Part shown: positions 1 to 13,755 of the stretch, in pieces | Layout of the letters: every line of letters starts with the position of its first letter | Position numbering within the stretch: the stretch's first letter is position 1 | Source of the DNA: Chamaea fasciata | Lineage: Eukaryota > Chordata > Aves > Passeriformes > Sylviidae | NCBI GenBank assembly: GCA_029207755.1 | Contig: JARCOQ010000003.1 | Coordinates: 1 to 64,000 of the forward strand | Length of the DNA: 64,000 nt | Direction: 5' to 3' | The notes under the pieces: model-generated | Seen by the model: the letters and a program-made list of their open reading frames with translations, nothing else | What the model was told of the DNA's origin: nothing | Database searches by the model: none | Translations under genes and position numbers: made by a program

Positions 1-3000
1 CCAAATTCCCCAAAACTCCCCAAAATCTCCCCAAAAAATTCCTGCAAATTTCCCCAAATATCCTCCAAACATCCTCCTAAAAATCCCCCCAAAAATGCCA
101 CCAAAATCCCCCCAAAATCTCCCCAAATCCCCCAAATATTCTGCAAAAATGCCCCCCAAAATCCCCAAAAAATCTCCCCGAAAAGTCCACCCAAAATCAA
201 CAAATGTACCTCCACAATCCCCCAAATCCCCCCCAAAATCCCCCCCAAAATCCCCGAAAAACTCCCCCGAAAGTCCATAAAATTCCCCCCCAAAATCCCG
301 CCAAAATGCCCCCCAAAATTCTTTCACACATCCCCCAAAATCCCCCAAAAATTCCTGCAAAATCCCCCAAATGTCCTCCAAAAATCCTCCCAAAAATCCC
401 CAGAAATTGCCCCAAAAATGCTCCCCCAAATGCCCCCAAAATCCAAAAAAATCCCTCCAAAAATCCCCGAAAATATCCTCCCAAAAATACTCCCAAAACT
501 TCCTGCAAAATTCCCCAAATATCCTCCAAAAAATCCCCCCAAAATAATCAAAAACTCCACAAAAAATATCGCAAAATCCCCCCAAAAATCCCCCAAATAT
601 CCTCCAAAAATCCTCCTAAAAATCCCCCAAAAAATCTCCCCAAAAACGCCTCTAAAATCCCCCCAAAATTCCCCAAAATCTCCCAAAATCCCCCCAAAAT
701 TCCACAAAAATCTCCCCGAAAAATCCACCCAAAATTCCACAATTGTACCTCCAGAACCCCACAAAATCACCCCAAAAACCCCCCGAATAATCCCCCTAAA
801 ATCCATAAAGATCCCCCCCAAAAATGCCACCAAAATGCCCCCAAAATTCCCTAAACATCCCCCAAAATGCCCCCAAAAATGCTCCAAAAAATCCCCCAAA
901 TATCCCGCAAAATCCTCCCAAAAATCCTCTCAAAAATTCCCCAAAAACCCCCCCCGAAATTCCCCAAAATTTCCTCCCAGAAATCCACCCCAAAATCCAG
1001 GAAATCCCCACAAAAACCTCCTCAAAAATCCTCCCAAAAATTCCTGCAAAATTCCCCAAATATCCACAAAAAATCCTTCCAAAAAACCCCTAAAAACACC
1101 CCAAAAATGCTCCCAAAAATTCCCCCCAAATCCAAAAAAATCCCTCCAAAAATCCCCGAAAATATCCTCCCAAAAATCCCCTCCAAAATCCCCAAAAAAT
1201 CCCCCCCCAAATTCCCCAAACATGCCGCAAAATATCCTCCAAAATAAAAAAAAATCCCACCCAAAATTCCCCCTGAATCCCCCAAAAATCCCCCCAAAAT
1301 CCTCCCCAAAATCCACGGGAAAATCCCCGAAAAACACCCCCCCGGAACCGCCAAAAACATCCTCAAATTCGCCCCAAAAATCCAATCAAAATCCCCCAAA
1401 AATCCTCCCAAAAAATTCCTGAAAATCCCCCTAAAAATCTCCCCCCAAATTCCCCAAAATTCCCCCAAAACACCTCTAAAAATCCTCCCAAAATCCCCGA
1501 AAAAATCCTCCCAAAAATCCCTCCAAATCCTCCCAACATTCCCCCCAAATTCCCCAAAACTCCCCCAAAATCTCCCCAAAAATTCCTGCAAATTTCCCCA
1601 AATATCCTCCAAACATCCTCCTAAAAATCCCCCCAAAAATGCCACCAAAATCCCCCCAAAATCTCCCCAAATCCCCCAAATATTCTGCAAAAATGCCCCC
1701 CAAAATCCCCAAAAAATCTCCCCGAAAAGTCCACCCAAAATCAACAAATGTACCTCCACAATCCCCCAAATCCCCCCCAAAATCCCCCCCAAAATCCCCG
1801 AAAAACTCCCCCGAAAGTCCATAAAATTCCCCCCCAAAATCCCGCCAAAATGCCCCCCAAAATTCTTTCACACATCCCCCAAAATCCCCCAAAAATTCCT
1901 GCAAAATCCCCCAAATGTCCTCCAAAAATTCTCCCAAAAATTCCTGCAAAATCCCCCAAATGTCCTCCAAAAATCCCCCAAAAATTCCTGCAAAATCCCC
2001 CAAATGTCCTCCAAAAATCCTCCCAAAAATCCCCAGAAATTGCCCCAAAAATGCTCCCCCAAATGCCCCCAAAATCCAAAAAAAATCCCTCCAAAAATCC
2101 CCCGAAAATATCCTCCCAAAAATACTCCCAAAACTTCCTGCAAAATTCCCCAAATATCCTCCAAAAAAATCCCCCCAAAATAATCAAAAACTCCACAAAA
2201 AATATCGCAAAATCCCCCCAAAAATCCCCCAAATATCCTCCAAAAATCCTCCTAAAAATCCCCCAAAAAATCTCCCCAAAAACGCCTCTAAAATCCGCCC
2301 AAAATTCCCCAAAATCTCCCAAAATCCCCCCAAAATTCCACAAAAATCTCCCCGAAAAATCCACCCAAAATTCCACAATTGTACCTCCAGAACCCCACAA
2401 AATCACCCCAAAAACCCCCCGAATAATCCCCCTAAAATCCATAAAGATCCCCCCCAAAAATGCCACCAAAATGCCCCCAAAATTCCCTAAACATCCCCCA
2501 AAATCCCCCCAAAAATGCTCCAAAAAATCCCCCAAATATCCCGCAAAATCCTCCCAAAAATCCTCTCAAAAATTCCCCAAAACCCCCCCGAAATTCCCCA
2601 AAATTTCCTCCCAGAAATCCACCCCAAAATCCAGGAAATCCCCACAAAAACCTCCTCAAAAATCCTCCCAAAAATTCCTGCAAAATTCCCCAAATATCCA
2701 CAAAAAAATCCTTCCAAAAAACCCCTAAAAACACCCCAAAAATGCTCCCAAAAATTCCCCCCAAATCCAAAAAAAATCCCTCCAAAAATCCCCGAAAATA
2801 TCCTCCCAAAAATCCCCTCAAACATCCCCAAAAAATCCCCCCCAAATTCCCCAAACATGCCGCAAAATATCCTCCAAAAATAAAAAAAAATCCCACCCAA
2901 AATTCCCCCTGAATCCCCCAAAAATCCCCCCAAAATCCTCCCCAAAATCCACGGGAAAATCCCCGAAAAACACCCCCCCGGAACCGCCAAAAACATCCTC

Positions 3001-4999
3001 AAATTCGCCCCAAAAATCCAATCAAAACCCCCCAAAAATCCTCCCAAAAAATTCCTGAAAATCCCCCTCAAAATCTCCCCCCAAATTCCCCAAAATTCCC
3101 CCAAAACACCACTAAAAATCCTCCCAAAAATCCCCGAATAAATCCTCCCAAAAATCCCTCCAAATCCCCCCAACATTCCCCCAAATTCCCCAAAACTCCC
3201 CCAAAATGCCCCCAAAAATTCCTGCAAATTTCCCCAAATATCCTCCAAACATCCTCCTAAAAATCCCCCCCAAAATGCCACCAAAATCCCCCCAAAATCT
3301 CCCCAAATTCCCCAAATATTCTGCAAAAATGCCCCCCAAAAATCCCCAAAAACTCTCCCCGAAAAGTCCACCCAAAATCAACAAATGTACCTCCACAATC
3401 CCCCCAAATCCCCCCCAAAATCCCCCCCAAAATCCCCGAAAAACTCCCCCGAAAGTCCATAAAATTCCCCCCCAAAATCCCGCCAAAATGCCCCCCCAAA
3501 ATTCTTTCACACATCCCCCAAAATCCCCCAAAAATTCCTGCAAAATCCCCCAAATGTCCTCCAAAAATTCTCCCAAAAATTCCTGCAAAATCCCCCAAAT
3601 GTCCTCCAAAAATCCCCCAAAAATTCCTGCAAAATCGCCCCAAAAATGCTTCCCAAAATTCCCCCAAAATCCAAAAAAATCCCTCCAAAAATCCCCGAAA
3701 AATATCCTCCCAAAAATACTCCCAAAACTTCCTGCAAAATTCCCCAAATATCCTCCAAAAAATCCCCCCAAAATAATCAAAAACTCCACAAAAAATATCG
3801 CAAAATCCCCCCAAAAATCCCCCAAATATCCTCCAAAAATCCTCCTAAAAATCCCCCAAAAAATCTCCCCAAAAACGCCTCTAAAATCCCCCAAAATTCC
3901 CCAAAATCTCCCAAAATCCCCCCAAAATTCCACAAAAATCTCCCCGAAAAATCCACCCAAAATTCCACAATTGTACCTCCAGAACCCCACAAAATCACCC
4001 CAAAAACCCCCCGAATAATCCCCCTAAAATCCATAAAGATCCCCCCAAAAATGCCACCAAAATGCCCCCAAAATTCCCTAAACATCCCCCAAAATCCCCC
4101 CAAAAATGCTCCAAAAAATCCCCCAAATATCCGCCCAAAAATCCTCCCAAAAATCCCCAAAAATATCCCGCAAAATCGCCCCAAAAATCCTCTCAAAAAT
4201 TCCCCAAAAACCCCCCCGAAATTCCCCAAAATTTCCTCCCAGAAATCCACCCCAAAATCCAGGAAATCCCCACAAAAACCTCCTCAAAAATCCTCCCAAA
4301 ATTCCTGCAAAATTCCCCAAATATCCACAAAAAATCCTTCCAAAAAACCCCTAAAAACACCCCAAAAATGCTCCCAAAAATTCCCCCAAATCCAAAAAAA
4401 ATCCCTCCAAAAATCCCCGAAAATATCCTCCCAAAAATCCCCTCCAAAATCCCCAAAAAATCCCCCCCAAATTCCCCAAACATGCCGCAAAATATCCTCC
4501 AAAAATAAAAAAAAATCCCACCCAAAATTCCCCCTGAATCCCCCAAAAATCCCCCCCAAAATCCTCCCCAAAATCCACGGGAAAATCCCCGAAAAACACC
4601 CCCCCCGGAACCGCCAAAAACATCCTCAAATTCGCCCCAAAAATCCAATCAAAACCCCCCAAAAATCCTTCCAAAAAATTCCTGAAAATCCCCCTCAAAA
4701 TCTCCCCCCAAATTCCCCAAAATTCCCCCAAAACACCTCTAAAAATCCCCGAATAAATCCTCCCAAAAATCCCTCCAAATCCCCCCAACATTCCCCCCAA
4801 ATTCCCCAAAACTCCCCCAAAATGCCCCCAAAAATTCCAGCAAATTTCCCCAAATATCCTCCAAACATCCTCCTAAAAATCCCCCCAAAAATGCCACCAA
4901 AATCCCCCCAAAATCTCCCCAAATCCCCCAAATATTCTGCAAAAATGCCCCCCAAAATCCCCAAAAAATCCCCCCGAAAAGTCCACCCAAAATCAACAA

Positions 5000-6387
5000 A
5001 TGTACCTCCACAATCCCCCAAATCCCCCCCAAAATCCCCCCCCAAAATCCCCGAAAAACTCCCCCGAAAGTCCATAAAATTCCCCCCAAAATCCCGCCAA
5101 AATGCCCCCCAAAATTCTTTCAAACATCCCCCAAAATCCCCCAAAAATTCCTGCAAAATCCCCCAAATGTCCTCCAAAAATTCTCCCAAAAATTCCTGCA
5201 AAATCCCCCAAATGTCCTCCAAAAATCCCCCAAAAATTCTGCAAAATCGCCCCAAAAATGCTTCCCAAAATTCCCCAAAAATCCAAAAAAATCCCTCCAA
5301 AAATCCCCCAAAATATCCTCCCAAAAATACTCCCAAAAATTCCTGCAAAATCCCCCAAATATCCTCCAAAAAATCCCCCCAAAATAATCAAAAACTCCAC
5401 AAAAAATATCGCAAAATCCCCCCAAAAATCCCCCAAATATCCTCCAAAAATCCTCCTAAAAATCCCCAAAAAAATCTCCCCAAAAACGCCTCTAAAATCC
5501 GCCCAAAATTCCCCAAAATCTCCCAAAATCCCCCCAAAATTCCACAAAAATCTCCCCCGAAAAATCCACCCAAAATTCCACAATTGTACCTCCAGAACCC
5601 CACAAAATCACCCCAAAAACCCCCCGAATAATCCCCCTAAAATCCATAAAGATCCCCCCCAAAAATGCCACCAAAATGCCCCCAAAATTCCCTAAACATC
5701 CCCCAAAATCCCCCCAAAAATGCTCCAAAAAATCCCCCAAATATCCGCCCAAAAATCCTCCCAAAAATCCCCCGCAAAATCGCCCCAAAAATCCTCTCAA
5801 AAATTCCCCAAAAACTCCCCCAAAATTCCCCAAAATTTCCTCCCAGAAATCCACCCCAAAATCCAGGAAATCCCCACAAAAACCTCCTCAAAAATCCTCC
5901 CAAAAATTCCTGCAAAATTCCCCAAATATCCACAAAAAATCCTTCCAAAAAACCCCTAAAAACACCCCAAAAATGCTCCCAAAAATTCCCCCCAAATCCA
6001 AAAAAAATCCCTCCAAAAATCCCCGAAAATATCCTCCCAAAAATCCCCTCCAAAATCCCCAAAAAATCCCCCCCCAAATTCCCCAAACATGCCGCAAAAT
6101 ATCCTCCAAAAATAAAAAAAAATCCCACCCAAAATTCCCCCTGAATCCCCCAAAAATCCCCCCAAAATCCTCCCAACATTCCCCCCAAATTCCCCAAAAC
6201 TCCCCCAAAATCTCCCCAAAAATTCCTGCAAATTTCCCCAAATATCCTCCAAACATCCTCCTAAAAATCCCCCCAAAAATGCCACCAAAATCCCCCCAAA
6301 ATCTCCCCAAATCCCCCAAATATTCTGCAAAAATGCCCCCCAAAATCCCCAAAAAATCTCCCCGAAAAGTCCACCCAAAATCAACAA
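5000..6387. repeat. Satellite unit lacking subunit C
   Basis: This higher-order unit is about 1388 bp, roughly 200-250 bp shorter than its neighbours. The sequence passes from a C-type leader (near 6165) straight to the pre-A segment (CCTCCCAACATTCC, near 6170), so the CCACGGGAAAATCCCCG marker of subunit C is absent. It is an internal deletion within the array. Confidence 0.75.
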
Positions 6388-9300
6388 ATGTACCTCCACA
6401 ATCCCCCAAATCCCCCCCAAAATCCCCCCCAAAATCCCCGAAAAACTCCCCCGAAAGTCCATAAAATTCCCCCCCAAAATCCCGCCAAAATGCCCCCCAA
6501 AATTCTTTCACACATCCCCCAAAATCCCCCAAAAATTCCTGCAAAATCCCCCAAATGTCCTCCAAAAATCCTCCCAAAAATCCCCAGAAATCGCCCCAAA
6601 AATGCTCCCCCAAATGCCCCCAAAATCCAAAAAAATCCCTCCAAAAATCCCCGAAAATATCCTCCCAAAAATACTCCCAAAACTTCCTGCAAAATTCCCC
6701 AAATATCCTCCAAAAAATCCCCCCAAAATAATCAAAAACTCCACAAAAAATATCGCAAAATCCCCCCAAAAATCCCCCAAATATCCTCCAAAAATCCTCC
6801 TAAAAATCCCCCAAAAAATCTCCCCAAAAACGCCTCTAAAATCCGCCCAAAATTCCCCAAAATCTCCCAAAATCCCCCCAAAATTCCACAAAAATCTCCC
6901 CGAAAAATCCACCCAAAATTCCACAATTGTACCTCCAGAACCCCACAAAATCACCCCAAAAACCCCCCGAATAATCCCCCTAAAATCCATAAAGATCCCC
7001 CCCAAAAATGCCACCAAAATGCCCCCAAAATTCCCTAAACATCCCCCAAAATCCCCCCAAAAATGCTCCAAAAAATCCCCCAAATATCCCGCAAAATCCT
7101 CCCAAAAATCCTCTCAAAAATTCCCCAAAAACCCCCCCGAAATTCCCCAAAATTTCCTCCCAGAAATCCACCCCAAAATCCAGGAAATCCCCACAAAAAC
7201 CTCCTCAAAAATCCTCCCAAAAATTCCTGCAAAATTCCCCAAATATCCACAAAAAATCCTTCCAAAAAACCCCTAAAAACACCCCAAAAATGCTCCCAAA
7301 AATTCCCCCCAAATCCAAAAAAAATCCCTCCAAAAATCCCCGAAAATATCCTCCCAAAAATCCCCTCAAACATCCCCAAAAAATCCCCCCCAAATTCCCC
7401 AAACATGCCGCAAAATATCCTCCAAAAATAAAAAAAAATCCCACCCAAAATTCCCCCTGAATCCCCCAAAAATCCCCCCAAAATCCTCCCCAAAATCCAC
7501 GGGAAAATCCCCGAAAAACACCCCCCCGGAACCGCCAAAAACATCCTCAAATTCGCCCCAAAAATCCAATCAAAATCCCCCAAAAATCCTCCCAAAAAAT
7601 TCCTGAAAATCCCCCTAAAAATCTCCCCCCAAATTCCCCAAAATTCCCCCAAAACACCTCTAAAAATCCTCCCAAAATCCCCGAAAAAATCCTCCCAAAA
7701 ATCCCTCCAAATCCCCCCAACATTCCCCCCAAATTCCCCAAAACTCCCCCAAAATGCCCCCAAAAATTCCTGCAAATTTCCCCAAATATCCTCCAAACAT
7801 CCTCCTAAAAATCCCCCCAAAAATGCCACCAAAATCCCCCCAAAATCTCCCCAAATCCCCCAAATATTCTGCAAAAATGCCCCCCAAAAATCCCCAAAAA
7901 ATCTCCCCGAAAAGTCCACCCAAAATGAACAAATGTACCTCCACAATCCCCCAAATCCCCCCCAAAATCCCCCCCAAAATCCCCGAAAAACTCCCCCGAA
8001 AGTCCATAAAATTCCCCCCCAAAATCCCGCCAAAATGCCCCCCAAAATTCTTTCAAACATCCCCCAAAATCCCCCAAAAATTCCTGCAAAATCCCCCAAA
8101 TGTCCTCCAAAAATTCTCCCAAAAATTCCTGCAAAATCCCCCAAATGTCCTCCAAAAATCCCCCAAAAATTCCTGCAAAATCCCCCAAATGTCCTCCAAA
8201 AATCCCCCAAAAATTCCTGCAAAATCGCTCCAAAATGCTCCCCAAAATTCCCCCAAAATCCAAAAAAATCCCTCCAAAAATCCCCGAAAATATCCTCCCA
8301 AAAATACTCCCAAAACTTCCTGCAAAATTCCCCAAATATCCTCCAAAAAATCCCCCCAAAATAATCAAAAACTCCACAAAAAATATCGCAAAATCCCCCC
8401 AAAAATCCCCCAAATATCCTCCAAAAATCCTCCTAAAAATCCCCCAAAAAATCTCCCCAAAAACGCCTCTAAAATCCGCCCAAAATTCCCCAAAATCTCC
8501 CAAAATCCCCCCAAAATTCCACAAAAATCTCCCCGAAAATTCCACCCAAAATTCCACAATTGTACCTCCAGAACCCCACAAAATCACCCCAAAAACCCCC
8601 CGAATAATCCCCCTAAAATCCATAAAGATCCCCCCCAAAAATGCCACCAAAATGCCCCCAAAATTCCCTAAACATCCCCCAAAATGCCCCCAAAAATGCT
8701 CCAAAAAATCCCCCAAATATCCCGCAAAATCCTCCCAAAAATCCTCTCAAAAATTCCCCAAAAACCCCCCCGAAATTCCCCAAAATTTCCTCCCAGAAAT
8801 CCACCCCAAAATCCAGGAAATCCCCACAAAAACCTCCTCAAAAATCCTCCCAAAAATTCCTGCAAAATTCCCCAAATATCCACAAAAAATCCTTCCAAAA
8901 AACCCCTAAAAACACCCCAAAAATGCTCCCAAAAATTCCCCCCAAATCCAAAAAAAATCCCTCCAAAAATCCCCGAAAATATCCTCCCAAAAATCCCCTC
9001 CAAAATCCCCAAAAAAATCCCCCCCCAAATTCCCCAAACATGCCGCAAAATATCCTCCAAAAATAAAAAAAAATCCCACCCAAAATTCCCCCTGAATCCC
9101 CCAAAAATCCCCCCAAAATCCTCCCCAAAATCCACGGGAAAATCCCCGAAAAACACCCCCCCGGAACCGCCAAAAACATCCTCAAATTCGCCCCAAAAAT
9201 CCAATCAAAATCCCCCAAAAATCCTCCCAAAAAATTCCTGAAAATCCCCCTCAAAATCTCCCCCCAAATTCCCCAAAATTCCCCCAAAACACCTCTAAAA

Positions 9301-11307
9301 ATCCTCCCAAAAATCCCCGAATAAATCCTCCCAAAAATCCCTCCAAATCCTCCCAACATTCCCCCCAAATTCCCCAAAACTCCCCCAAAATGCCCCCAAA
9401 AATTCCTGCAAATTTCCCCAAATATCCTCCAAACATCCTCCTAAAAATCCCCCCAAAAATGCCACCAAAATCCCCCCAAAATCTCCCCAAATCCCCCAAA
9501 TATTCTGCAAAAATGCCCCCCAAAAATCCCCAAAAAATCTCCCCGAAAAGTCCACCCAAAATCAACAAATGTACCTCCACAATCCCCCAAATCCCCCCCA
9601 AAATCCCCCCCAAAATCCCCGAAAAACTCCCCCGAAAGTCCATAAAATTCCCCCCCAAAATCCCGCCAAAATGCCCCCCAAAATTCTTTCAAACATCCCC
9701 CAAAATCCCCCAAAAATTCCTGCAAAATCCCCCCAAATGTCCTCCAAAAATTCTCCCAAAAATTCCTGCAAAATCCCCCAAATGTCCTCCAAAAATCCCC
9801 CAAAAATTCCTGCAAAATCGCCCCAAAAATGCTTCCCAAAATTCCCCCAAAATCCAAAAAAATCCCTCCAAAAATCCCCCAAAATATCCTCCCAAAAATA
9901 CTCCCAAAACTTCCTGCAAAATTCCCCAAATATCCTCCAAAAAATCCCCCCAAAATAATCAAAAACTCCACAAAAAATATCGCAAAATCCCCCCAAAAAT
10001 CCCCCAAATATCCTCCAAAAATCCTCCTAAAAATCCCCCAAAAAATCTCCCCAAAAACGCCTCTAAAATCCGCCCAAAATTCCCCAAAATCTCCCAAAAT
10101 CCCCCCAAAATTCCACAAAAATCTCCCCGAAAAATCCACCCAAAATTCCACAATTGTACCTCCAGAACCCCACAAAATCACCCCAAAAACCCCCCGAATA
10201 ATCCCCCTAAAATCCATAAAGATCCCCCCCAAAAATGCCACCAAAATGCCCCCAAAATTCCCTAAACATCCCCCAAAATCCCCCCAAAAATGCTCCAAAA
10301 AATCCCCCAAATATCCCGCAAAATCCTCCCAAAAATCCTCTCAAAAATTCCCCAAAACCCCCCCCGAAATTCCCCAAAATTTCCTCCCAGAAATCCACCC
10401 CAAAATCCAGGAAATCCCCACAAAAACCTCCTCAAAAATCCTCCCAAAAATTCCTGCAAAATTCCCCAAATATCCACAAAAAATCCTTCCAAAAAACCCC
10501 TAAAAACACCCCAAAAATGCTCCCAAAAATTCCCCCAAATCCAAAAAAAATCCCTCCAAAAATCCCCGAAAATATCCTCCCAAAAATCCCCTCAAACATC
10601 CCCAAAAAATCCCCCCCAAATTCCCCAAACATGCCGCAAAATATCCTCCAAAAATAAAAAAAAATCCCCCCCAAAATTCCCCCTGAATCCCCCAAAAATC
10701 CCCCCAAAATCCTCCCCAAAATCCACGGGAAAATCCCCGAAAAACACCCCCCCGGAACCGCCAAAAACATCCTCAAATTCGCCCCAAAAATCCAATCAAA
10801 ATCCCCCAAAAATCCTCCCAAAAAATTCCTGAAAATCCCCCTCAAAATCTCCCCCCAAATTCCCCAAAATTCCCCCAAAACACCTCTAAAAATCCTCCCA
10901 AAAATCCCCGAAAAAATCCTCCCCAAAATCCCTCCAAATCCCCCCAACATTCCCCCCAAATTCCCCAAAACTCCCCCAAAATGCCCCCAAAAATTCCTGC
11001 AAATTTCCCCAAATATCCTCCAAACATCCTCCTAAAAATCCCCCCAAAAATGCCACCAAAATCCCCCCAAAATCTCCCCAAATCCCCCAAATATTCTGCA
11101 AAAATGCCCCCCAAAAATCCCCAAAAAATCTCCCCGAAAAGTCCACCCAAAATCAACAAATGTACCTCCACAATCCCCCAAATCCCCCCCAAAATCCCCC
11201 CCAAAATCCCCGAAAAACTCCCCCGAAAGTCCATAAAATTCCCCCCCAAAATCCCGCCAAAATGCCCCCCAAAATTCTTTCAAACATCCCCCAAAATCCC
11301 CCAAAAA

Positions 11308-11500
11308 TTCCTGCAAAATCCCCCAAATGTCCTCCAAAAATTCTCCCAAAAATTCCTGCAAAATCCCCCAAATGTCCTCCAAAAATCCCCCAAAAATTCC
11401 TGCAAAATCCCCCAAATGTCCTCCAAAAATCCCCCAAAAATTCCTGCAAAATCCCCCAAATGTCCTCCAAAAATCCCCCAAAAATTCCTGCAAAATCGCC
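11308..11500. repeat. 44-bp VNTR inside the satellite unit
   Basis: TTCCTGCAAAATC recurs at about 11308, 11353, 11397, 11441 and 11485, a 44-45 bp step. The equivalent place in the other higher-order units has different copy numbers by eye: one in units 1 and 5, three in most, four near 8084-8225 and five here. This VNTR explains most of the length differences between higher-order units. Confidence 0.85.
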
Positions 11501-13599
11501 CCAAAAATGCTTCCCAAAATTCCCCCAAAATCCAAAAAAATCCCTCCAAAAATCCCCGAAAATATCCTCCCAAAAATACTCCCAAAACTTCCTGCAAAAT
11601 TCCCCAAATATCCTCCAAAAAATCCCCCCAAAATAATCAAAAACTCCACAAAAAATATCGCAAAATCCCCCCAAAAATCCCCCAAATATCCTCCAAAAAT
11701 CCTCCTAAAAATCCCCCAAAAAATCTCCCCAAAAACGCCTCTAAAATCCCCCCAAAATTCCCCAAAATCTCCCAAAATCCCCCTAAAATTCCACAAAAAT
11801 CTCCCCGAAAATTCCACCCAAAATTCCACAATTGTACCTCCAGAACCCCACAAAATCACCCCAAAAACCCCCCGAATAATCCCCCTAAAATCCATAAAGA
11901 TCCCCCCCAAAAATGCCACCAAAATGCCCCCAAAATTCCCTAAACATCCCCCAAAATCCCCCCAAAAATGCTCCAAAAAATCCCCCAAATATCCGCCCAA
12001 AAATCCTCCCAAAAATCCCCAAAAATATCCCGCAAAATCGCCCCAAAAATCCTCTCAAAAATTCCCCAAAAACCCCCCCGAAATTCCCCAAAATTTCCTC
12101 CCAGAAATCCACCCCAAAATCCAGGAAATCCCCACAAAAACCTCCTCAAAAATCCTCCCAAAAATTCCTGCAAAATTCCCCAAATATCCACAAAAAATCC
12201 TTCCAAAAAACCCCTAAAAACACCCCAAAAATGCTCCCAAAAATTCCCCCAAATCCAAAAAAAATCCCTCCAAAAATCCCCGAAAATATCCTCCCAAAAA
12301 TCCCCTCAAACATCCCCAAAAAATCCCCCCCAAATTCCCCAAACATGCCGCAAAATATCCTCCAAAAATAAAAAAAAATCCCACCCAAAATTCCCCCTGA
12401 ATCCCCCAAAAATCCCCCCAAAATCCTCCCCAAAATCCACGGGAAAATCCCCGAAAAACACCCCCCCCGGAACCGCCAAAAATATCCTCAAATTCGCCCC
12501 AAAAATCCAATCAAAACACCTCCAAAAATCCTCCCAAAAAATTCCTGAAAATCCCCCTAAAAATCTCCCCCCAAATTCCCCAAAATTCCCCCAAAACACC
12601 TCTAAAAATCCCCGAATAAATCCTCCCAAAAATCCCTCCAAATCCCCCCAACATTCCCCCCAAATTCCCCAAAACTCCCCCAAAATGCCCCCAAAAATTC
12701 CTGCAAATTTCCCCAAATATCCTCCAAACATCCTCCTAAAAATCCCCCCAAAAATGCCACCAAAATCCCCCCAAAATCTCCCCAAATTCCCCAAATATTC
12801 TGCAAAAATGCCCCCCAAAAATCCCCAAAAAATCTCCCCGAAAAGTCCACCCAAAATCAACAAATGTACCTCCACAATCCCCCAAATCCCCCCCAAAATC
12901 CCCCCCAAAATCCCCGAAAAACTCCCCTGAAAGTCCATAAAATTCCCCCCCAAAATCCCGCCAAAATGCCCCCCAAAATTCTTTCAAACATCCCCCAAAA
13001 TGCCCCAAAAATTCCTGCAAAATCCCCCAAATGTCCTCCAAAAATTCTCCCAAAAATTCCTGCAAAATCCCCCAAATGTCCTCCAAAAATCCCCCAAAAA
13101 TTCCTGCAAAATCGCCCCAAAAATGCTTCCCAAAATTCCCCCAAAATCCAAAAAAATCCCTCCAAAAATCCCCGAAAATATCCTCCCAAAAATACTCCCA
13201 AAACTTCCTGCAAAATTCCCCAAATATCCTCCAAAAAATCCCCCCAAAATAATCAAAAACTCCACAAAAAATATCGCAAAATCCCCCCAAAAATCCCCCA
13301 AATATCCTCCAAAAATCCTCCTAAAAATCCCCCCAAAAATCTCCCCAAAAACGCCTCTAAAATCCGCCCAAAATTCCCCAAAATCTCCCAAAATCCCCCC
13401 AAAATTCCACAAAAATCTCCCCGAAAAATCCACCCAAAATTCCACAATTGTACCTCCAGAACCCCACAAAATCACCCCAAAAACCCCCCGAATAATCCCC
13501 CTAAAATCCATAAAGATCCCCCCCAAAAGTGCCACCAAAATGCCCCCAAAATTCCCTAAACATCCCCCAAAATCCCCCCAAAAATGCTCCAAAAAATCC

Positions 13600-13755
13600 C
13601 CCAAATATCCGCCCAAAAATCCCGCAAAACCCCCCCAACATCTCCCCAAAAAAGCCTCCAAAAATCCACAAATATACCTCCACACTCCCACAAACTGCCC
13701 CCAAAAATCCCCAAAGAAATTCCCCTATAATCCAGAAAAATGCCCCCAAATCCTG
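13600..13755. repeat. Degenerate right end of the satellite
   Basis: After the last B subunit (13443) the array ends in a diverged subunit. It carries a related but novel marker (ATATACCTCCACACTCCC, near 13672) and the tail CCCCTATAATCC. From about 13756 the composition changes abruptly to mixed low-copy sequence. Confidence 0.8.

Larger units (their letters stand above)
1..13755. repeat. C/A-rich higher-order satellite array
   Basis: The stretch is made almost entirely of C runs (3-7) and A runs (3-6) broken by single T or G bases on the plus strand. A recurring anchor (ATGTACCTCCACAATCC) occurs near 204, 1748, 3385, 5000, 6388, 7933, 9569, 11160 and 12864, giving higher-order units of about 1544, 1637, 1615, 1388, 1545, 1636, 1591 and 1704 bp. 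Each full unit has three diverged subunits: A (anchor near 204), B (ACCTCCAGAACCCC, near 748 in unit 1) and C (CCACGGGAAAATCCCCG, near 1313). Stops are rare on both strands, so long Pro/Lys-rich and Gly/Phe-rich frames appear everywhere; I do not regard them as genes. The minus strand is a run of G tracts with strong quadruplex potential. The array starts outside the window. Confidence 0.95.

Noticed and set aside
1..13755. Long open frames on both strands giving Pro/Lys-rich or Gly/Phe-rich proteins up to 661 residues
   Set aside because: They follow from a C/A-only repeat in which stops are rare in every frame. Frames shift between higher-order units through 1-bp indels, and the same DNA is open in several overlapping frames.
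1..13755. CCCCAAAA words resembling ciliate telomere repeats
   Set aside because: Run lengths vary freely, the spacing is irregular, and the surrounding DNA is vertebrate-like. No TTAGGG array is present. It is coincidence of composition.
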